A DNA stretch of 64,000 nucleotides from Metaphire vulgaris (Eukaryota; Annelida; Clitellata; Crassiclitellata; Megascolecidae). The position numbers and the translations under genes are program-made. Each line of letters starts with the position of its first letter. Position 1 is the stretch's first letter. The DNA lies in the NCBI GenBank assembly GCA_018105865.1, contig CM030840.1, positions 5,488,140 to 5,552,139 of the forward strand, given 5' to 3'. The notes below the pieces were generated by a model. It was not told the origin of the DNA. It did not search any database and saw nothing but the letters and a program-made list of their open reading frames with translations. Shown one piece after another: positions 58,787 to 64,000 of the stretch.

Positions 58787-59330
58787 TTGAAATCACTGCA
58801 CTGGCTTAAAATATCCGAACGCATCCTGTACAAGATAATAACGATTACATGCAGTTCACTTCATTCGTCAAAACCGGCCTACCTGCGAAAACTCTTAACG
58901 CCTCAGCCTCCTGGACCTACACGATCGTCATCTCATCTCACACTTTCACGTCCGTTATATCAATCAACTCTTATCGCGCTTTCTCATACGCATCACCAGA
59001 ACTTTGGAGCTCAATTCCAGCTTTCCTCTTCAGCCTACGACATGGTCAAACAAGTTCTCAGTCCTCGTGTTCTTTCATTCATTCATTATCTCATCTAGTC
59101 TTTATGTCTAAACTTAAGATCTTCCTGTTCCAAAAGTCATTTTTCTTCCGTAGCTATAACAACCCAACCCTCCGCCTTATGAATATACCGAGCTTTACCT
59201 GGCTGACAATTGCACCCTGCCTATAGTTATTTCAGCTGAGACCAAGCGCATAAGAATAAGCAGCTACTACTGTACTACCTTCAAAGCGTTATAGAAATTC
59301 GCGATAGTTTTCTTACTTACTTAGAAGTGC
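58787..59330 (+). pseudogene. LINE ORF2 C-terminus with (TTAC)n tail
   Basis: KSLHWLKISERILYKIITIT is the LHWLP-x-R-I-x-K region of CR1/L2-type ORF2. After a frameshift near 58870 the adjacent frame reads FSYASPELWSSIPAFLF and MSKLKIFLFQKSFF, the usual C-terminal end. The tail has GCGCATAAGAATAAGCAGC, GCGTTATAGAAATTCGCG and TTACTTAC, the plus-strand version of the tails at 18771 and 13032. Confidence 0.85.
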
Positions 59331-59666
59331 CTGTGAGCGATACGAGTATTCAAAGACAATTTCTTAACAAATTCTTAAACAATACACATCCTCTACACTT
59401 CTGGGAGCATTGACACAGTTTTCATGTTCTACCATTATTTCTATGCATTTGCCTGTAAGTGCAGTTACCTAAAGGTTCGGTGCACCGGCACACCTGTGTC
59501 TGCCTTACAAACGAGAATTCTTTCTGAGTCTCAGGAGATGAAGCCCTTCACTAAGAATGTTAGTAAGTAAGTTCGATATCTCTCCTGGCTATAGGAACAA
59601 CCTATACTAATACCTGCAAAACGCTACATTGGACGCTACATTCAAATGTTTGAACTATGAATTTGT

Positions 59667-59697
59667 ATTAATGTAATGTAATATTTATAAAGCGCCT
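59667..59697 (-). mobile_element. CR1-like LINE 3' tail scrap
   Basis: On the minus strand GGCGCTTTATAAATATTAC followed by ATTAC repeats, the same tail as at 24120-24160. Confidence 0.5.
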
Positions 59698-59879
59698 ATT
59701 TTTTCTATTCATGAAATGAAATCTAAATGAATTGGAGGCAGTCTTAAGAAATCTAAAATCCGGAGTTTTAAGCAAAAGTAAAAGACAAAGTAAATTCGTG
59801 AATTATCAAAGGTCGCTGTTACCTGGAGGGCGGGTGGGGGTTGTGAGGGTTGATTAGGAGATTTGGACGGCAGTTGGTT

Positions 59880-59880
59880 C

Positions 59881-59916
<36 letters not shown>
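59880..59916. repeat. (GA)n microsatellite
   Basis: About 17 GA units. Confidence 0.9.
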
Positions 59917-61987
59917 CGATGTACGTGAATGTCGTCAACGTAGGACACGCAATAATAGAGAGAGGAGCAGACAGGTCTTTGGTTTGTTTTCTTTTGAGTG
60001 CAGAATTTCTTTGACAAAGAACGCTTTTGTTGCGTTTCTCTAATTGCGTTTAACGTCTGCGTAAATATCGTTTCCTAAAGAAGACGTCAACAAACAATCA
60101 TCTGCTCTGATGCAGTCCATATGGAGGTGGCCGTCAGTTAAACTTCTGGATTTGTCTACCTGTTGACACTATTGTTCAAATTGTGAGCAGCAGCTCAACA
60201 ATGGATCATATCGAAGATCAGACTGGTCATATTGGTCATATATGATGTATATACGTGGGATTGTGTGTCTACGTATATATATATATGTGTATATATATAT
60301 AATTATATATATATATACTCTCTATGGATCTCTAGTCTATATCTATAGAGTTCTAGTCAGGTTCCTATTTCCAAGATTTTCTGATACAAGTTTTGGAAAT
60401 ATTTCCGCAGATTATAATTATATAGACCACAGCGCATGCCAATATAGTAGAAGAGATATATTAATACACTGGACAGCTCAGTTTGTAGACATTGTGAAAC
60501 TTCGGCTGACAACCGCAGCGATGAACACGTGACCACAATAATTTCCGACACAATTACTTCAAATGGGACTCGATTCCAACTTGCAAACATGTCTATGTCC
60601 TTAATGTGCAAGGCGTGTGTCTGTCCACGAGGGATTCAGTTGCTATTAATGCTCGTCTCTCTCTTACATATTGATTTAGCCAACGAAGCGACATCAGTTT
60701 AGTGACAGGAACTCGTGTGGCGGTTGTGGAGACGGAAAGGAAGCGCAGGTCTTCGTAGTGAAGTTGACGCTGCCGATGTATAAGCCGTTCGGCTTCTGTT
60801 TGCATCGGTGACATATAGAGGGGACGTTTCTATCAGGCGTCCCTAAGGGCCTAATGCTCCAGCTCAAACATAGAACCGCCGGATGAGGCTCCGGTTGAAC
60901 GCAATTCATCGATGCACGTTGCATAAGTCCAGCGTTTCTCTTTTCTTCCTTGGGTTAGACTTCAGAAACTGATAAAAATATGATAGACTGTGTGGACAAG
61001 TTAATGATTATAATCACCCAGACTATGATGATGACGACGACGACTACGGTGGAAACTACGACAGTTTGAACACTAATAATGAAAACTCAGGAGAATTCAT
61101 GAGCGACGACGATGGCAATGGCGAACATGATGATGACGACGACGACGATTATGATAATTATATTGGCAGTGGACCGCGAGTATGAAAGCAGTGAAATACG
61201 GACTTTTACAGGATTTGCGTCGTTTCTTATATAGCGTCTAATCGTGTTTTCCGTCTTCCTGCGTTTTTTATATAGGTTTACTTTTGAAAAGGCTGCCGGA
61301 GACAGAGACACACAACGGACCATCATCTCTCGCCTTCGTGTCGTCGTTTCTTTCGCCGTCCATTCGCCTGACTGACTTTCTGACCCATTTCCCATTATAA
61401 TGTTAATCGCTTCATCTGGCTCTTTCAGAGACGACCCCTTTTCAAGATGGTAAACGATTTCTGCTAAAAGCTAATGTTGTTAATTGACCCAGCAGACCTT
61501 TGTGTTTGGCACAGATGAGAGCCTCCAAACGCGTTGAATTCTACTCCTCTTTCATCCATTTCCTCTTTCTCTCTTTCTCTTCTCTTCTTTTGTTCCTTCA
61601 CGCGTTTTCTTTTTCTCTTCTCACTAAGTCCTTGTCTACTTCTGAATTCGCATTATTTTAGCAGCTGTTAACCCTCTAACGGGTAATTATCTTCCCAGCT
61701 CACCAACGGTCGTACCTCGTCCTTTGCGTTGTTGTCCGGGTGTTATTTTTCAAATCTTCCATACGGTATAGAGTGGCGTCTCTCCATTCGCCTACCGACT
61801 GCGATCTATTTATTTATTTTACAGAAACGAGACAAGTAAATTGCACGGCGTGCTCTGAGGCTCGCAGAGTCATTGGCTATACGCATTCCTACGGTCTTCA
61901 CTAAGGTTCTTAACTGAAACACGTCCGACTATTATTAATAAAATCATTTCATATTAAAATATAGCTATCCAAATATGAATGTGATGC
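59917..61987. other. Unassigned DNA with simple repeats
   Basis: TA repeat at about 60270-60320, GATGAC triplets at 61025-61160, T/C-rich stretch at 61545-61620. No supported gene. Confidence 0.45.
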
Positions 61988-61995
61988 CCATAGGT

Positions 61996-62235
61996 CAAGG
62001 CCGTCGGAACGAATTTTGATCAGGGGATGCAGATTTTTCCGAAGTTAAATTTTTATCTTTCAAAAGCTTGACAAGCAAAAAAGGTCCTCTGCACACTCTG
62101 CACCCCTTGTATTTCAGGATACAGGGGGTGCAGAGGGGGTGCAGACCATCATCTTTCCAGGAGGTGCATTGCACCCCCTACATTTTTCCAGGGGGTGCAG
62201 CTGCACCCCCTGCACTCCCACTTCGGGCGGGCCTG
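61996..62235. mobile_element. hAT-type MITE, GCACCCCCT family
   Basis: 240 bp; left CAAGGCCGTCGGAACG, right (reversed) CAGGCCCGCCCGAAGTGGG. CCATAGGT at 61988-61995 and again at 62240-62247, with an extra CCAT between element and right copy. Shared motif on the minus strand at 62069-62089. Relative of 55623-55964. Confidence 0.8.
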
Positions 62236-62524
62236 CCATCCATAGGTTGAATTTCGAGATGCTAATCTTGATCATCTTAACAGCGGTCTGAGGTTTAGCA
62301 TTATGACGAGTATTTTTTCCATCAGTCACAAACAGCATCTGAAAGTCTACAGCACGCGTATGAGAGACGAGAGAATGACAGTAAAATGGAATTATAGCAC
62401 ACGCATGATCCACGTCATCAGACGGAGCATAAGAGTGCGTTGATATCAAGAGGTCATTGTCGAAGAAAAACGCAACGAAACATTGTACGTGAAACGATTG
62501 CTGAAAAAGCTATCGGCTGACGCT

Positions 62525-62638
62525 GCGATATAGTAGCTATTTATATTCTCATAGCTAGTAAATAGCTCGTAGATATTTATATTCTCATAGCTATTAAATG
62601 CTCTGATCCGTTATATTCTCATAGCTATTAAATAGCTC
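62525..62638. repeat. Minisatellite, TATATTCTCATAGCTAKTAAAT
   Basis: Three units of about 42-46 bp. Confidence 0.8.
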
Positions 62639-62708
62639 TGTCGATGGAATAACGAAGATAGGCCTTGTCCATCATATCGGACACGTCTGTGTAACGAAGA
62701 TTTCAATA

Positions 62709-62772
<64 letters not shown>

Positions 62773-62786
62773 AGAGAGAGAGAGAC
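62709..62786. repeat. (TG)n(AG)n microsatellite
   Basis: About 8 TG then about 25 AG units. Confidence 0.9.
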
Positions 62787-62937
62787 CCCGGATAAGATGG
62801 CTGGACGTCGTAAAGGACTGCCAAGATCTAAATCTAAACTTAATTAGTTCACACAATAAGTACACCAGATGGAGTGGAAGAAATTGCTGAGGCTGTCACA
62901 TCGTTAAGGCACTAAAGAAGAAGAAGAAGAAAGAATA
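62784..62937 (+). pseudogene. LINE ORF2 C-terminal scrap with (AAG)n tail
   Basis: A frame reading RPRIRWLDVVKDCQDLNLNL matches the C-terminal RPRxRWLD-VKDD region of non-LTR ORF2 proteins; an AAGAAG tail follows at 62915-62935. Confidence 0.65.
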
Positions 62938-62941
62938 AAAT

Positions 62942-62943
62942 TG

Positions 62944-63021
<78 letters not shown>

Positions 63022-63112
63022 GATCTATCGATCTACCGATCTATCGATCTATCTATTCACCCACCAGCCCGTCCGTCCGTTCGTCCGTTCGTCCGTTCGT
63101 CCGTACGTTCTT
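62942..63112. repeat. (ATCT)n then (CGTC)n repeats
   Basis: About 27 ATCT/ATCG units, then degenerate CCGTCCGTTCGT units. Confidence 0.95.
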
Positions 63113-63186
63113 CCGCCCATCTGTTTATTTTAACGTCACTTATTATTTTGGCGACGTATTATAAACTAGGTGTTTACCCGTCAAAA

Positions 63187-63270
63187 ATGACGGGGGAGAT
63201 TGGCTGTTTTGCCACCCGATTTTGCGCAAATGCAATAGCATTTTATGACGGGAGAGATTGGCTGTTTTAA
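63187..63270. repeat. Local direct duplication
   Basis: ATGACGGGRGAGATTGGCTG recurs at about 63188 and 63245. Confidence 0.7.
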
Positions 63271-63500
63271 GAAAATGAAGCATTTTGCGCAATTAATTGT
63301 CCTATCAACCGAGTTAACGCCCATTCGCATGAATTTTCTGAAACTTGATAGTCAAGGTAAGTGCACTGATTTGGCAGTGTCGAACGACATGCAGTGCTTG
63401 ATTCTCTTGTTTGATGTGCTGCTTTTGCACGTCAAGCAACAGCCTCTACTCATTCTCACTTGATTGTCGGAAAGCTGGTGAACGCTGGATTTTTTTGTTT

Positions 63501-63930
63501 TGCTATTAGAAAGATAAATAAAAAGCTAAACAATGGTGCTCATCTTCTTAGCTCTTATATAGCCTGAGATATAGCAAATTCAAAAAATTTAGAAACTTTC
63601 TCAGAATTCAAAACTCTAAATTCACCGATAATACTTATGTACAAACATTGGGGTCATCTTATTGATAGATCTTTGCCAAATGTCAACCGATTTTCAAACT
63701 TTTTGGTTTATTTTGTTCCCCTGACATCCCTTTACAACTATGCTGATTAAAGTGGGGTTACTTGAAAATATTTTGCTAGGGGCTTTAAAAAATTTTGGGG
63801 GATCTATTTTAGGCTATGGACTATCTGTTTTTGTTATGCACTACGGTTAGAAAGAGAAATAAACAATCTAAGCAATGGTGCAAACCTCATATTTTTAGCT
63901 CTATATAGCCTGAGATATAGCAAATTTAAA
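63501..63930. repeat. Direct repeat, two ~85-bp copies
   Basis: Copies at about 63501-63585 and 63841-63930 share GCAATGGTG / ACAATGGTG and TAGCCTGAGATATAGCAAAT; about 340 bp apart. Function unknown. Confidence 0.75.
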
Positions 63931-64000
63931 ACGTTACTAATCATTTCTGAGAACGCTTTTCCAAAATTAAATATCCCCAGTCTATCGACGTCTGAAAATT

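Overview
The window is repeat-rich animal DNA, probably from an invertebrate with a large genome. Supporting this are split exons with GT-AG introns, tRNA-derived SINEs, 3' ends of CR1/L2-like LINEs, long trinucleotide microsatellites, and a neuropeptide receptor closest to allatostatin-A (galanin-like) receptors. That receptor type suits a protostome, perhaps a lophotrochozoan; I cannot place it more finely. Nothing looks bacterial or phage-like, and there is no CRISPR array.

One intact gene is supported. A seven-transmembrane peptide receptor runs on the minus strand in two coding exons, 16470-16790 (start codon, TM1-TM2, start of TM3) and 2838-3758 (TM3 to stop). They join in phase 0 to give about 413 residues. 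The 12.7 kb intron between them is full of transposon remains. An acceptor-like site at 16801 suggests an untranslated upstream exon that I could not find. A second, dead receptor fragment (TM4-TM5, plus strand, one frameshift) lies at 44582-44868 and is split from its next codons (47500-47544) by a 2.6 kb hAT transposon that itself holds two younger insertions.

Most of the rest is mobile DNA. I found over twenty short hAT-type elements, many with clear 8-bp target-site duplications: 5.8, 10.2, 21.2, 26.1, 26.7, 26.9, 39.1, 42.0, 44.0, 44.9, 46.0, 48.5, 49.0, 49.4, 50.5, 54.2 and 57.0 kb, among others. The copy at 57.0 kb strongly resembles SPIN hAT elements and has split a CR1-like LINE. There are also three pogo/Tigger-like MITEs, elements with GGGGCTGTCC-type ends, a tiny piggyBac-like element, several LINE 3' ends and four SINE-like units.

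Two patterns stand out. First, four short foldback elements (3842, 11060, about 41414, 51163) share one architecture, inverted arrays of short repeats flanked by 8-11 bp target duplications, but the repeat units are unrelated in sequence. Second, the motif GACCTTTTTTTGCTTGTCA recurs in about a dozen elements whose ends otherwise differ. A CRE-like minisatellite upstream of a TATA-like box (51.8-52.0 kb) may be part of an LTR or promoter. The remaining stretches are AT-rich, with microsatellites and no gene I can defend.
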